The notes below the pieces were generated by a model. The model was not told the origin of the DNA. It ran no database searches and worked only from the letters and a program-made list of their open reading frames with translations. Shown here piece by piece: positions 1-9,152 of a stretch of 64,000 nucleotides of DNA. Both the position numbers and the translations under genes were made by a program. The DNA is taken from positions 62,001-126,000 of the IMG/VR virus record IMGVR_UViG_3300007512_000001. The stretch is one strand, 5' to 3'. How positions within the stretch are numbered: the stretch's first letter is position 1; every line of letters begins with the position of its first letter. The DNA comes from a virus.

Positions 1-1232
1 AACATGGTGTCTAGATATTCTTCACCATCTTTTTCCTTTCTAAGATCTTCACTATACATATAAGAAATTAAAGACTCTACTTCTTTTACGTTATCAAAGT
101 TTTTATCTATTAACTCTTGCCAATTATATGCTCTTAACTTATTTGCAATAATATCTTTTACTTCAGGTGAATGCATTTGTATATTAAAATGTTTGGGATA
201 ATGCATTAAATTTAGATACCAAGAATCTAAGTCTTTAATTTCTTTAACCCAGTCTGCAACATCTGTTATGTTATGGAAATTAAACAAGTTAAATGTAGTG
301 CATATTTCTGTTTCCATGTTACTGGTTTTGTTCTCAGAAATATACAGTATATTACTGTTTACTTCATCCCATTTTGCACCATAACGTTGGTATTCAAATT
401 TATCGCCAATATCATCTACACTAAAAGATATTCTACAATGTTTAAAATGTGGTAAAATATCATGAAATTCATCTTTTGGCAACTGAGTGCCATTTGTATT
501 ATAATGAATATTTATATTTTTTGCGTGTCCGGATTCAATTAATGTTTCTAATACTGTAAAGTGTTCTTTAATCATCCAGGGTTCACCGCCTGTAAACTCT
601 AAATGCTTTACGTTAGGCAATATTTCCTTTAGGTCTTCCCAAAATTGCGGACTTTTGCGTGGCCATTCGCCTTGCTTTAGATAGTAATATGCTGATGATT
701 TTTTTGCATCTTCTTTTTTAAGTCCATGGAACTTTATATCTAATTCTATTTCTTCTTGCGCCCATTTGCTACTACTCCATGATCCGCATATTCTACATTT
801 TAAATTACAAATAGTTCCTAACTTTAAGTCTAAATATGCAATATCATTTTCTGTAATATCTTTACTAAAAATATCACGCATTTCAGGCAAGTGATGTGTA
901 AAGTAGTGTGCCCAATTTATACGTTTACTTTCCAATCCAGCGTCTTCCTCATCCCAACACTTTTTGCAAATCTCAGGCTTTTTGCCGTCTAAGAAGTCTT
1001 GTCGTAACTTTTGCATATCAGGACTATTAAACGCATTTGTAATATTGTCGCCATTGTTTAAATTATACGGCTCATTTGTTCCTTCTTTACGCACAGGCCC
1101 TTCTGTCATACAACAAGGTTTAAGCCATCCTTTAGCATCTGCTTCCATATGCATAAAGGGCAAGTAGCATAGTGTAGGTGTTTCCTTAAAAGAGTCTACT
1201 TTATGTATAACAGTTTTTAGTTTTTCATTCAT
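1..1232 (-). CDS. Radical SAM protein with N-terminal SPASM-like Cys domain (3' end outside window)
   Basis: About 410 codons are visible, starting at ATG 1232-1230 and running open off the left edge. The start overlaps the stop of the upstream gene (ATGA), so translation is probably coupled. The N-terminal part carries a cysteine pattern: Cys22 in CYLPF, Cys40-Cys41, then Cys89-x-x-Cys92. The radical SAM [4Fe-4S] motif follows as CNLKCRIC (Cys142, Cys146, Cys149), and a TGGEPW motif lies near residue 205. The CX3CX2C motif and the GGEP loop are hallmarks of radical SAM enzymes, which cleave S-adenosylmethionine to start radical chemistry. The Cys-rich N-terminal part resembles a SPASM/twitch auxiliary-cluster domain, but placed before the core. 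The substrate is unknown. It is the last visible gene of a six-gene array. Confidence 0.85.
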   Translation of the reverse strand, partial: MNEKLKTVIHKVDSFKETPTLCYLPFMHMEADAKGWLKPCCMTEGPVRKEGTNEPYNLNNGDNITNAFNSPDMQKLRQDFLDGKKPEICKKCWDEEDAGLESKRINWAHYFTHHLPEMRDIFSKDITENDIAYLDLKLGTICNLKCRICGSWSSSKWAQEEIELDIKFHGLKKEDAKKSSAYYYLKQGEWPRKSPQFWEDLKEILPNVKHLEFTGGEPWMIKEHFTVLETLIESGHAKNINIHYNTNGTQLPKDEFHDILPHFKHCRISFSVDDIGDKFEYQRYGAKWDEVNSNILYISENKTSNMETEICTTFNLFNFHNITDVADWVKEIKDLDSWYLNLMHYPKHFNIQMHSPEVKDIIANKLRAYNWQELIDKNFDNVKEVESLISYMYSEDLRKEKDGEEYLDTM

Positions 1233-2482
1233 AGTTCACTCAACTCTGGAAATGTTTCTTTAAAGTTTTCATTTCTTACATCGTCTACTTGGTTGGTTAG
1301 TTTTAAAAAGTCTTGTAGCAATTGTTCGTTGGCAGGTTGATTAATAAAGTTAATAGCACTTTCATAACCGTTTGTTGCTCGTTGCAAGCCGTCCAACGGT
1401 CTAATATATTCAATATGCTCTTTGTATTTAGCGATTAGTTTTTCTTTAAGATTATTTGGTAGATTGTCTATGCGATAGTGTGGTGGATTCATTAATATGT
1501 TTATGTTAAAGTCTTGTGCTTGTATTAAACCTCTATCCATCCAATCACGATGAAAGTCTGGCATATGGAAACTGTTCATTATGCTTAACGTGCAACTAAT
1601 ATAAAAATCCACGTTAGGACAAATTTCTAACATTTCAAATCTATTTTGTTCAGTCTCTTTCCAAATAGTTCCTTTACGTATATACTCGGCACGTTTGCCC
1701 ATGCCATCCAAACTTGCGCCGACACTAACACTATCAAAATGTTTCCACATTTCAAAAATACTTTTTCCTTTAAACTTCATTTCGCTCATATTAGTGTTGT
1801 AAATAAGTTTTACATCAAAACGCTCTTGTCGTATAAGTTCTTCTAAAATTTTCCAATGCTCAACCATTGTAAGTGGTTCACCACCCGCAAAATAAAATTG
1901 CTCAATGTATGGCATATGTCGCTTTGCTTCTTCATAAAAGTCTTTGTCATCACCACATCGTATTACTTTGGGATGATTTGGCGTTTGTCCTAACTTAACG
2001 GCATCACTATACCAATTAGAACTAAACAGTGGTCCGCAAGTGCGACAACGGAAGTTACACATATTACTAAAGCGAACGTCCCAATACACAATTTCAAAAT
2101 TTGGATCAACGTTATGTGATTTTGTTTTATTAATATGATGTCCAAAATGTTTATTTGCACTTACTCTACCACTCATGAATCCGTTTTTATCTTGTTCATA
2201 GCATTTACTACATTCTTTAAGGTGCAATCCTTTAAACATTCTATCACGTATATTTTGCATTTTCTCGCCGTGCCAAATCTCTTCCAAAGTATTATCTTTT
2301 AAATCACCAACTGGCATATTCATATCTGACATACAGCAAAGATGCACAGAGGAATCAGGATAAGCATGTATATGAGTCCAGGGATAGATACAAAACGTAG
2401 GATTTTCTAAGAGATTGAATTGTTCTTGTGGTGATAGATCCTCAAGTTGAACTTTCAACGGCTTTTTTTCATTATAATCCAT
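1229..2482 (-). CDS. Radical SAM protein with N-terminal SPASM-like Cys domain
   Basis: The 417-residue protein has the same layout as both neighbours. The N-terminal half has CIYPWTHIH (Cys31), Cys49-Cys50, a segment like NTLEEIWHGEKMQNIR, and Cys91-SK-Cys94. The radical SAM core starts with CNFRCRTC (Cys142, Cys146, Cys149) followed by a GPLFSSNW segment, and a GGEPL motif lies further on. The cluster-binding cysteines sit at the same residue numbers as in the 1..1232 protein, so the two are clear paralogues. It overlaps the upstream gene by 11 bases and the downstream gene by 4, which points to one translationally coupled message. The core family is secure. Calling the N-terminal part SPASM-like is inferred from cysteine spacing. 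The substrate cannot be told from sequence. Confidence 0.87.
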   Translation of the reverse strand: MDYNEKKPLKVQLEDLSPQEQFNLLENPTFCIYPWTHIHAYPDSSVHLCCMSDMNMPVGDLKDNTLEEIWHGEKMQNIRDRMFKGLHLKECSKCYEQDKNGFMSGRVSANKHFGHHINKTKSHNVDPNFEIVYWDVRFSNMCNFRCRTCGPLFSSNWYSDAVKLGQTPNHPKVIRCGDDKDFYEEAKRHMPYIEQFYFAGGEPLTMVEHWKILEELIRQERFDVKLIYNTNMSEMKFKGKSIFEMWKHFDSVSVGASLDGMGKRAEYIRKGTIWKETEQNRFEMLEICPNVDFYISCTLSIMNSFHMPDFHRDWMDRGLIQAQDFNINILMNPPHYRIDNLPNNLKEKLIAKYKEHIEYIRPLDGLQRATNGYESAINFINQPANEQLLQDFLKLTNQVDDVRNENFKETFPELSEL

Positions 2483-3785
2483 CCATTAACTCCTTTAATT
2501 CTGGAAATACTTCTACCATATCTTCATTTCTAAATCTATCAAACTTATGTATTTCCTCTCTAAACTTTGGTAATAAGTCTGTTCTATCTTCGTTCTCTAA
2601 AAAGTGTATGGCGCCTTCAAATCCATTTGTAGCACGTTTGATATCATCTGCTTCGGCAATGTTTACTAAATGCTCTTTATATAATTTTATTACTTCTTCT
2701 CTCATATGTTGTGGCAAGATAGTTAGTCTATAATAGTCTGGTCCTTGTAATATATTAATATGAAAGTCATACGCCTTAATAAGGCCACGATGCATCCAAT
2801 CATTATGGAAATCTACAATATGATATGCATTTAATACCTGCAGTGTAGCACTTGGAAAAAAGTCTACTGTAGGACATATATCCAACATTTCTTCTCTGTT
2901 GCGAACTATTTTATCCCAATTAGTTCCTTTGCGTATATACTCTGCTCTTGCACCTATCGCGTCTAAACTTGCACCTACTGATACTGTTTCAAACTCTTTC
3001 CATATTTCAAATACGTTTCTGCTTTTATACTTCGTTTCACTAAAGTTTGTGTTATACATTAACTCTACATTTGTTTTGCCGCGTTTTAATAGTTCATCTA
3101 TTAAGCGCCAGTGTTCTTCCATCATTAGCGGTTCTCCGCCAGCAAAGTATATTTTATGTAAGTTATCTATATATGGTTCTACCATTTCCCAATTTAATTC
3201 TTTATTGCCACGTGTATATTCAATCTTTAAGTCTTGCCCATATATGCGATTAAACTCTTTAACCCAATTACTACTAAACTGCGGGCCACACATTCTACAA
3301 CTAAAATTACATAAATTATTAAACCGCATATCCCAATATATAATATTCGGATCAGCACTGCCATCTGTTTGTGTGCTATCTATATAATCTACAGCATACG
3401 CAAAGTTTCTATTGCTTTCATTACGCAAACTAAAAAAGCCATTGTCCTCTTTCTCATAACATTTTACGCATTGCTCGCTAGGTTTATCTTGTAGCATATT
3501 AAGACGCATTTGTCTCATGCTTTCACCGTTCCATACTTCTTCTAAAGTATTGTCGCGTAAATTTCCTACTGTTTCATTCATCTCTGCCATACAGCAAGGA
3601 TATGCTTCGCCTTGTGACCAACCGTGTAAATGTATCCACGGCAGCATACAGAAGTGTTTACTATGTGCTAACAGTTCATACTGTAATTGCGTAAAATCAC
3701 TCTTTTGTAATCGTTGTTTGTTTCTATCAAGTAACAACGTCTTACTATCAAACGGATTATCTTCGTCTAAAAATCCTTTATCCAT
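2472..3785 (-). CDS. Radical SAM protein with N-terminal SPASM-like Cys domain
   Basis: The 437-residue protein is a third copy of the same type. It has a longer N-terminal lead, then CMLPWIHLH (Cys46), Cys64-Cys65, a NLRDNTLEEVWNGESMR segment, and Cys106-VK-Cys109. The radical SAM motif is CNFSCRMC (Cys159, Cys163, Cys166) followed by GPQFSSNW, and GGEPLM follows. Similarity to the 417-residue neighbour runs over most of the length, including SVGASLD and EYIRKGT in the second half, so tandem duplication is likely. It overlaps the upstream gene by 8 bases and the downstream gene by 11. The product is cytoplasmic, with no signal peptide or membrane segment. Its target may be a peptide, protein or sugar; nothing in the sequence decides this. 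Confidence 0.87.
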   Translation of the reverse strand: MDKGFLDEDNPFDSKTLLLDRNKQRLQKSDFTQLQYELLAHSKHFCMLPWIHLHGWSQGEAYPCCMAEMNETVGNLRDNTLEEVWNGESMRQMRLNMLQDKPSEQCVKCYEKEDNGFFSLRNESNRNFAYAVDYIDSTQTDGSADPNIIYWDMRFNNLCNFSCRMCGPQFSSNWVKEFNRIYGQDLKIEYTRGNKELNWEMVEPYIDNLHKIYFAGGEPLMMEEHWRLIDELLKRGKTNVELMYNTNFSETKYKSRNVFEIWKEFETVSVGASLDAIGARAEYIRKGTNWDKIVRNREEMLDICPTVDFFPSATLQVLNAYHIVDFHNDWMHRGLIKAYDFHINILQGPDYYRLTILPQHMREEVIKLYKEHLVNIAEADDIKRATNGFEGAIHFLENEDRTDLLPKFREEIHKFDRFRNEDMVEVFPELKELMDGL

Positions 3786-5145
3786 TTAAACTATTATACC
3801 AATCTGCTAGGCGTGGAAACGTTTCTACAAAATTCTTTCTTCTACGCTCATCATATTGTTTGTAGAAATGATAAAAATCATTATGCAATGCTGGTTTTTC
3901 AAATGTATCGCTGTGCGGTGTTTCTACCACATCTAAATAATCTATTAAACGCTCTACGTGATTGCGTTCCATTTCATGCATCAACTTATTTTTCTTTGCT
4001 TTTCTATACCAACCTTGTATATCCCCTCTAAACTCCGCAAGTATTTCTTTCGGCAATACCAACGGAGATTGGAAACTTGGAAAACGTAAAATATTTAATG
4101 TAAATGTTGGAAAGCTCGATCCGTACTCTTCTTTAAATTCCAATTGTTGCTGTAAAAATTGTGGAAGAGAGTTTAAACACAATGCGTTAATTGTACACAT
4201 CATATGAAAACCTTCAAGGTTTCCTTCGGTACAGGCTCTGTGGCAATTACTCACCCATCTATTCCACTCTAATCCATCACGTATATATTCTGCTTGTACG
4301 CCCATCGCTTCACAACTTGTATATAAATGCAAGTGCGGAACATGCTGTGCATTTTCAATAAATCTATCTAATAGTTCGTCTTTGGCACCCAGATTACTGT
4401 TAATAGCAAAACGCATATTTGTTTGCCTGTCACTATTTTTAAACCATTCAAATAGTTTCCATATGTCGTCAGACATCAATGGTTCGCCACCAGTAATACG
4501 AAGTTCATCAAGTGTTTCGTGTAATTCCTCATCCCACCACTTCCAGAACGCTTCAACATAAGGATTAGTTTCATCCTTTTTGTATAATTGAGCAGAAGGG
4601 TGGGTATGAGTAAAATGATTACGACCGTCGCTAATTAGATTTTCGTACGGTCCATCTTTTTTGATATCCTTTACCCAGGAACTACTAAAAGCAGGATTAC
4701 AGTAAGAACAGCTAAAGTTGCAAGTCCGATCAAAGGCGGTCTCAAGAGTGCGAAGTGCAAAATTTTCTGTCGGTAATTTGTCTTTGACATAATTAACATC
4801 CTCCTCGTCATAAATGACTGATTTATGGACACGATCCGAAATAGCATCGGGCCCAATATCTTCAATCTTCCAACAATACTCACAGCCAGCAGGACGTTGT
4901 CCCATTAGCATATTGTGTCGATCTTTCTTTTTTTGGAATGTGTTATGGATAGCGGCTGGATTGGATTGAAGTTCTGTTACATCTATTTCGTGGGCAGGCG
5001 GGTGATGACAACTTGTTGTCATTCCACTTCCTAACCATATTGTAGCGTTCCTCCATTTTGCCATACAAAAAGATGGACTTATAGTATTATTTAGCCATTT
5101 TTTGACCTCTAAATCGGTCTCTCTACCCGGTTTTCTTAGTGTCAT
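3778..5145 (-). CDS. Radical SAM protein, second subtype
   Basis: The 455-residue protein belongs to a second subtype shared with the gene at 6162..7604. Its N-terminal domain reads SFCMAKW (Cys27), then Cys46 followed by HHPPAH, and Cys88-EY-Cys91, so the double cysteine of the first subtype is replaced by Cys-His. The core motif is CNFSCSYC (Cys142, Cys146, Cys149) followed by NPAFSSSW, with TGGEPLM near residue 222. EYIRDGLEWNRW in the C-terminal half is shared across the array. The C-terminal NFVETFPRL segment matches a NFKETFPEL-like ending in the other members. The gene begins exactly after the stop of the upstream gene and overlaps the next one by 8 bases. A radical SAM enzyme is certain; its substrate is not known. 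Confidence 0.87.
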   Translation of the reverse strand: MTLRKPGRETDLEVKKWLNNTISPSFCMAKWRNATIWLGSGMTTSCHHPPAHEIDVTELQSNPAAIHNTFQKKKDRHNMLMGQRPAGCEYCWKIEDIGPDAISDRVHKSVIYDEEDVNYVKDKLPTENFALRTLETAFDRTCNFSCSYCNPAFSSSWVKDIKKDGPYENLISDGRNHFTHTHPSAQLYKKDETNPYVEAFWKWWDEELHETLDELRITGGEPLMSDDIWKLFEWFKNSDRQTNMRFAINSNLGAKDELLDRFIENAQHVPHLHLYTSCEAMGVQAEYIRDGLEWNRWVSNCHRACTEGNLEGFHMMCTINALCLNSLPQFLQQQLEFKEEYGSSFPTFTLNILRFPSFQSPLVLPKEILAEFRGDIQGWYRKAKKNKLMHEMERNHVERLIDYLDVVETPHSDTFEKPALHNDFYHFYKQYDERRRKNFVETFPRLADWYNSLNG

Positions 5146-6165
5146 TTAAAACCTCATTACTGTTTCTTTATTAACCTCAGTTGATTTACATTTTAAATTA
5201 CATATATCCAACTTAGGTATGTTTTCTATAAATTCTTTCCAACAAGGATTGTTTAATACTGATTCTAACCCACGTTGTTTTATGTTCTTGTCATGCGTCA
5301 ACCAGTTTTTATATGCCTCATCATTATATCTATTAATAATCCAGCAACACGGATAAAAATATCCTCTGCTATCAATGAATAACCCTTTTGTACCTATAAA
5401 GCAATAAGGTATTAAATCACCCACCAAAGATTGCTTTTTATATAACTGTACTGCTGTCTTAAAACTATCATCGTATATTTTCCTTTTTGTAAGACGTATG
5501 GTATTACTTTCGTATCTACCAGATTTACTAATGTAATCTTCTATAGGATCTAAAGAATTATCATAGTGTTGATAATAAAAATTAAACTTATTACTTTTAG
5601 TTTGTCTTATAGCATCAAAATTTAGTTCCTTTGCAAGTGCTATCATATGATCTTCATGTTTATAATTAAAAGAAAAATATATCATATCCCATACTAATCT
5701 AACAGGTTTTTTTCTTAATGCATTTACGCCTTCCATTATACTATTCCAATCACAATTTATTCTATATTTCTCATTACTTTCTTGATCATAACCATCCAAA
5801 CTAAAATGCACCTGATCGTATTTGTTTAATACTTTAGCCAATCTTTCCCACCATACTACTGGTTTGTAACTACCATTGGTAACAATACTTAACTCTATTT
5901 TAGGATTAATAGTTTTAAAATATTCACAAATCTCTATAAATTCTCTATTGTAAATTGGATCACCGTCGTAGCCACACAATGTAATTCTTTTTATTTGTGT
6001 TAAGATATCCTTAGTAAAGTTTTTTGTAAAAAAGCCTAATGTTAAATTATCTCTTTCTAATGTTTGTGGTTTTTCTGTTCTAGAACATCTAGGACATTTT
6101 AACGTACATAAACTACTAAGTTCAATATGCCAATGCCACAGTGGCCAGTTAAATTCATTTTTCAC
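5146..6165 (-). CDS. Radical SAM protein, classical layout with C-terminal SPASM-like cysteines
   Basis: The 339-residue protein is the odd member of the array. Its radical SAM motif CTLKCPRC is at the N-terminus (Cys20, Cys24, Cys27), as in ordinary radical SAM/SPASM enzymes. The extra cysteines are at the C-terminus: a FYPCCW segment after SRGY, then CW and CNLKC. LCGYDGDP replaces the usual GGEP loop. This is the standard order for SPASM maturases acting on peptides or proteins, whereas its neighbours carry the Cys-rich part first. It overlaps the upstream gene by 4 bases (ATGA) and abuts the downstream one. A role in the same modification pathway is inferred from the operon. Confidence 0.85.
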   Translation of the reverse strand: MKNEFNWPLWHWHIELSSLCTLKCPRCSRTEKPQTLERDNLTLGFFTKNFTKDILTQIKRITLCGYDGDPIYNREFIEICEYFKTINPKIELSIVTNGSYKPVVWWERLAKVLNKYDQVHFSLDGYDQESNEKYRINCDWNSIMEGVNALRKKPVRLVWDMIYFSFNYKHEDHMIALAKELNFDAIRQTKSNKFNFYYQHYDNSLDPIEDYISKSGRYESNTIRLTKRKIYDDSFKTAVQLYKKQSLVGDLIPYCFIGTKGLFIDSRGYFYPCCWIINRYNDEAYKNWLTHDKNIKQRGLESVLNNPCWKEFIENIPKLDICNLKCKSTEVNKETVMRF

Positions 6166-7604
6166 GATTGCGCCAACCTCTTACATTCTTCCCACCAATC
6201 TATCATTTCGGGGAAAGTTTCGAGGAAGTTTGTTCCTCGGCGTTTATCGTGTTCGTTAAAAAACCTATAAAAATCTGCTTTACAGTCTTTTACATAGTGC
6301 TCGTCTAAATTACTACCTTCTTGCCACCACGCCAAGTCACGTTGCATACGTTGAACTTCATAATCTTTAAATCCCTTAAAGCGTGTTTTTTCGTCTTCCA
6401 TATTATCCAACATCCAACAAATGTTGTCGTCATGTATCATTTGGTATGCTTCGGGCAATAATTGTATGCTTTGCCAACGTGGTTGTCTCAACAGTGGAGT
6501 ATCAAACCACACTCGTTGGTAAGTCTCGCTATATATTTGTCTTAAACCATGTATAGCGGCTAACAGTTTATCCATGCCTGTTACACTTAAATTATTATAT
6601 GTAATAATAAACGTAACGCTGTTTCTATATGGAACTTCTGTTAAAAATCTATTAACGTTGTCCCACATTCTATTAAAATCTAATCCATTGCGTATATATT
6701 CCGCTTGCTCCATCCACGTGTCAACGCTAACATATTGCATAAAGTGTTCTACTTTTTCATCTAAGCAAATAGGTTTAATTGCTTCAATATATTTGTTAAA
6801 CAGTTTATCCTCTACTGAGAAGTTACTCGTTACGTTAAGATGTAAATCGCTTTTTGGATGCTCATTAATGTAATCAAATACTTTGTAAGTATTTTTATCC
6901 ATCATTGGTTCGCCGCCAGTCATTCTAAAGTGTTTTAAATCTTTATATAAGTCGGGCCACCATTTCCAAAATGCTTCTACATGTGGATTATAATGACTAT
7001 GTGGAATACATGCTCTGTCGCCAGTAAAATGTTCAGGTGCGTTATGTGGTGTTTTTGTGGGCCATGCACCATACTGCTTCATTTCCTTTTCCCACGATGT
7101 GCTAAACTGTGGTGAACAGTAACTACACTTTAGATTGCAATTATGATTAAAGTTAACTTCAACATAGCGTGGGTTTTTGTCTGCATTCCACGGAGCATTA
7201 AGTATAGTTTCAAAGTCCATGTGTGCCCATGGCTCGCCACTTCTATAATGCCTGTCGCTCATATGCCCAGTATCTTCAATGTTCCAACAATACTGGCATT
7301 CTTTTGGACGTTCTCCTTCTAGCATTAACTTACGCATTTGTTTCTTGTGTTGCGTATTATGTAAAGCAGATGGATTTTGTTTAACTTCTTCTGCGTCTAT
7401 TTTGTGTAGTGGTGGGTGGTAGCAACTGTTGTTTAATCCAGTTGGTAAATGTAAACTAACTTGATTCCATTTAGCAAGGCAAAAGGACGGTGATACAGAG
7501 TCTAATTGCTCTGTAATATTTTCTGCGCTTTTGTAAAAGTCCGATTTAAATTTCCCATCTTCAACTTCTACTTTATCGCCCTTATTGTCCTTGTATAGTT
7601 CCAT
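6162..7604 (-). CDS. Radical SAM protein, second subtype
   Basis: The 480-residue protein is the paralogue of the 3778..5145 product. The N-terminal domain has SFCLAKW (Cys42), a CYHPPLH element in place of CHHPPAH, and ECQYCW. The core motif CNLKCSYC lies near residues 157-164 and is followed by SPQFSTSW. A TGGEPMMD motif and EYIRNGLDFNRMW follow. The C-terminus has NFLETFPEM, matching the endings of the other members. It is the first radical SAM gene of the array in transcription order and overlaps the upstream glycosyltransferase-like gene by one base. That ties the radical SAM and glycosyltransferase genes into one operon. Family assignment is firm; function is not. Confidence 0.87.
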   Translation of the reverse strand: MELYKDNKGDKVEVEDGKFKSDFYKSAENITEQLDSVSPSFCLAKWNQVSLHLPTGLNNSCYHPPLHKIDAEEVKQNPSALHNTQHKKQMRKLMLEGERPKECQYCWNIEDTGHMSDRHYRSGEPWAHMDFETILNAPWNADKNPRYVEVNFNHNCNLKCSYCSPQFSTSWEKEMKQYGAWPTKTPHNAPEHFTGDRACIPHSHYNPHVEAFWKWWPDLYKDLKHFRMTGGEPMMDKNTYKVFDYINEHPKSDLHLNVTSNFSVEDKLFNKYIEAIKPICLDEKVEHFMQYVSVDTWMEQAEYIRNGLDFNRMWDNVNRFLTEVPYRNSVTFIITYNNLSVTGMDKLLAAIHGLRQIYSETYQRVWFDTPLLRQPRWQSIQLLPEAYQMIHDDNICWMLDNMEDEKTRFKGFKDYEVQRMQRDLAWWQEGSNLDEHYVKDCKADFYRFFNEHDKRRGTNFLETFPEMIDWWEECKRLAQS

Positions 7605-8530
7605 TACCAGCCTTCAATTTGGCGTATTACATCTAACTCCTGGATCATGATATCATAGTTTTTGTGTGTGCTATAGTGCTCTTTAAAAAACTTACTTGAT
7701 TCAGCATCCATTTCGCATATAGGCATACCTAATTTGTTTTGTAGTATTTCGCCCAACCTTCTTGCTTCTGCTTCTGGATCTTTGTCTGCGTGTTCCGCAT
7801 TAAACAATTCTGTAAGATACTTAAAGTCTCTTACATTTATATAATCCCAATCTGCAAGCATGGTTAAAAACGTGCCTAAACGTGCTCCATATATTGCCCA
7901 AATGCCGTGTTCAACATCGCGTCCTACTGTTTGCCAAATACATAGATTATCGTAATTACGAGCATGTATTTGTTTCTCAAATGTATCGAGACTGGGGCGG
8001 GATCCTTTATCCAGCACCATCTTGACGCCTTCTCTAAAGCCTGCCCTCCACGCATGAAGTTCGGATCCATTTGGATATGTTGTACTGTAGCAGTTATGCA
8101 TTGCTCTATATTTGTCATCAAAACAAAATTCAACCAATGTTTCATCTCTGCCATCAGTGTTTTCATGTGATTTCATGTTCATTACAAACTCAACTGGCCA
8201 ACAACTTAAACCACCATTGCCGTACATTAGTCCGTTTATAACATTACGTCCCTTCCATCTAAAAACGCAATCTTTTGTATCGTTATCTAATGTAATTTGA
8301 AGGTTAAAGAACTCCGGGTCAGGCATATTGTCTCCGTCAATCAAAACAAACCGTTCTGTGTCACTTGCTTCTGCCGCCGCTTTATGTGCCGCATCAGAAC
8401 CATAAACACCGTCAACGTGTTTTGCCCACGGAACCATATTAAGTATCTTTGCCCAAAACTCATCCTTTTGTGGTTCATCGTATGTTAGATATATGCAGTC
8501 TAAGTCCGCAATGTCGATGATTTCAGTCAT
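7604..8530 (-). CDS. Glycosyltransferase-like protein
   Basis: The 308-residue protein has the features of a GT-A-type glycosyltransferase. It starts with a strand and TYDEP, then a VDGVYGSDAAHKAAA segment, then FVLIDGDNMPD, where DGDN near residue 80 would be the metal- and sugar-nucleotide-binding DxD motif. Proteins with a YDEP start and a DGD motif are common in marine phages. No membrane segment is visible. It overlaps the upstream 75-residue gene by 4 bases and the downstream radical SAM gene by one. Attachment of sugar to a virion or host surface component is inferred from family and context; donor and acceptor are unknown. Confidence 0.55.
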   Translation of the reverse strand: MTEIIDIADLDCIYLTYDEPQKDEFWAKILNMVPWAKHVDGVYGSDAAHKAAAEASDTERFVLIDGDNMPDPEFFNLQITLDNDTKDCVFRWKGRNVINGLMYGNGGLSCWPVEFVMNMKSHENTDGRDETLVEFCFDDKYRAMHNCYSTTYPNGSELHAWRAGFREGVKMVLDKGSRPSLDTFEKQIHARNYDNLCIWQTVGRDVEHGIWAIYGARLGTFLTMLADWDYINVRDFKYLTELFNAEHADKDPEAEARRLGEILQNKLGMPICEMDAESSKFFKEHYSTHKNYDIMIQELDVIRQIEGW

Positions 8531-8754
8531 GAGTTAAAGTGTTCTTCAAATAATGATGCTTCTGTTGGGCGTTTAAAATCTACCCTTACGCCGTGGGCAT
8601 AAACTCGGTCGTCGACTTTATATTCACCCTTACAGTTTGATTCACACCATACTTTTACACTTTTATATATTTTAACTGCCTCTTTAAACTCTTGATTTTT
8701 AATTACGTCTCCCTTTTCAACTTTCCACGGAAACTTTGCATGTGATGTCACCAT
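8527..8754 (-). CDS. Small hypothetical protein (75 residues)
   Basis: This small gene has a strong AGGAGG ribosome binding site just upstream of its ATG at 8754 and a 4-base overlap with the next gene. The product is Lys/Glu-rich with two cysteines in CESNC and no membrane segment. I do not recognise a family. Its place between glycosyltransferase-like genes in an operon with six radical SAM genes makes it one possible small partner or substrate, but no leader-and-core peptide pattern is visible. Confidence 0.6.
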   Translation of the reverse strand: MVTSHAKFPWKVEKGDVIKNQEFKEAVKIYKSVKVWCESNCKGEYKVDDRVYAHGVRVDFKRPTEASLFEEHFNS

Positions 8755-8762
8755 TTTTCCTC

Positions 8763-9152
8763 CTATTGTAATTGGTAATAACTTTCATCTTTAATAAATT
8801 TGACTTGGTCTGGATTAATAACACGTTTAATTAACCTATGATCTTTATTAGTAACTAATACAGGACGAGTATGGTCTAACTCTGAAGCATGTGTTATTTG
8901 TTTATATTTTGATATTGCGCTATTATATTTTTCTATAGGCTTTAACTTACCATCTTCAACAGTCCAATCTGTAATAAAGTTATCGTTTGGCCAGTTCCAT
9001 GGAACTTTTATATAACTTAATCCTTCTCGTTCTTCTGTTGATGCTTCGTATATTCTGCCTGAGTCATCATAATATAAACAATAATCTGGCTTTTCCTTTT
9101 CACTATAGTTAAAGCCTTCTAATGCTTCTAAAAACTCATTAAGTCCTTTCAT
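8763..9152 (-). CDS. Hypothetical protein (129 residues)
   Basis: The 129-residue product contains YYDDSGRIY near residue 28 and a VEDGKL segment near residue 66. This layout is common in small phage proteins encoded near fibre genes, where a DxxGxI strand pair repeats. The gene overlaps the upstream glycosyltransferase-like gene by 14 bases and is 8 bases from the next gene. No catalytic motif, signal peptide or membrane segment is visible. I cannot assign a function; a fibre-associated or adaptor role is only a possibility. Confidence 0.6.
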   Translation of the reverse strand: MKGLNEFLEALEGFNYSEKEKPDYCLYYDDSGRIYEASTEEREGLSYIKVPWNWPNDNFITDWTVEDGKLKPIEKYNSAISKYKQITHASELDHTRPVLVTNKDHRLIKRVINPDQVKFIKDESYYQLQ

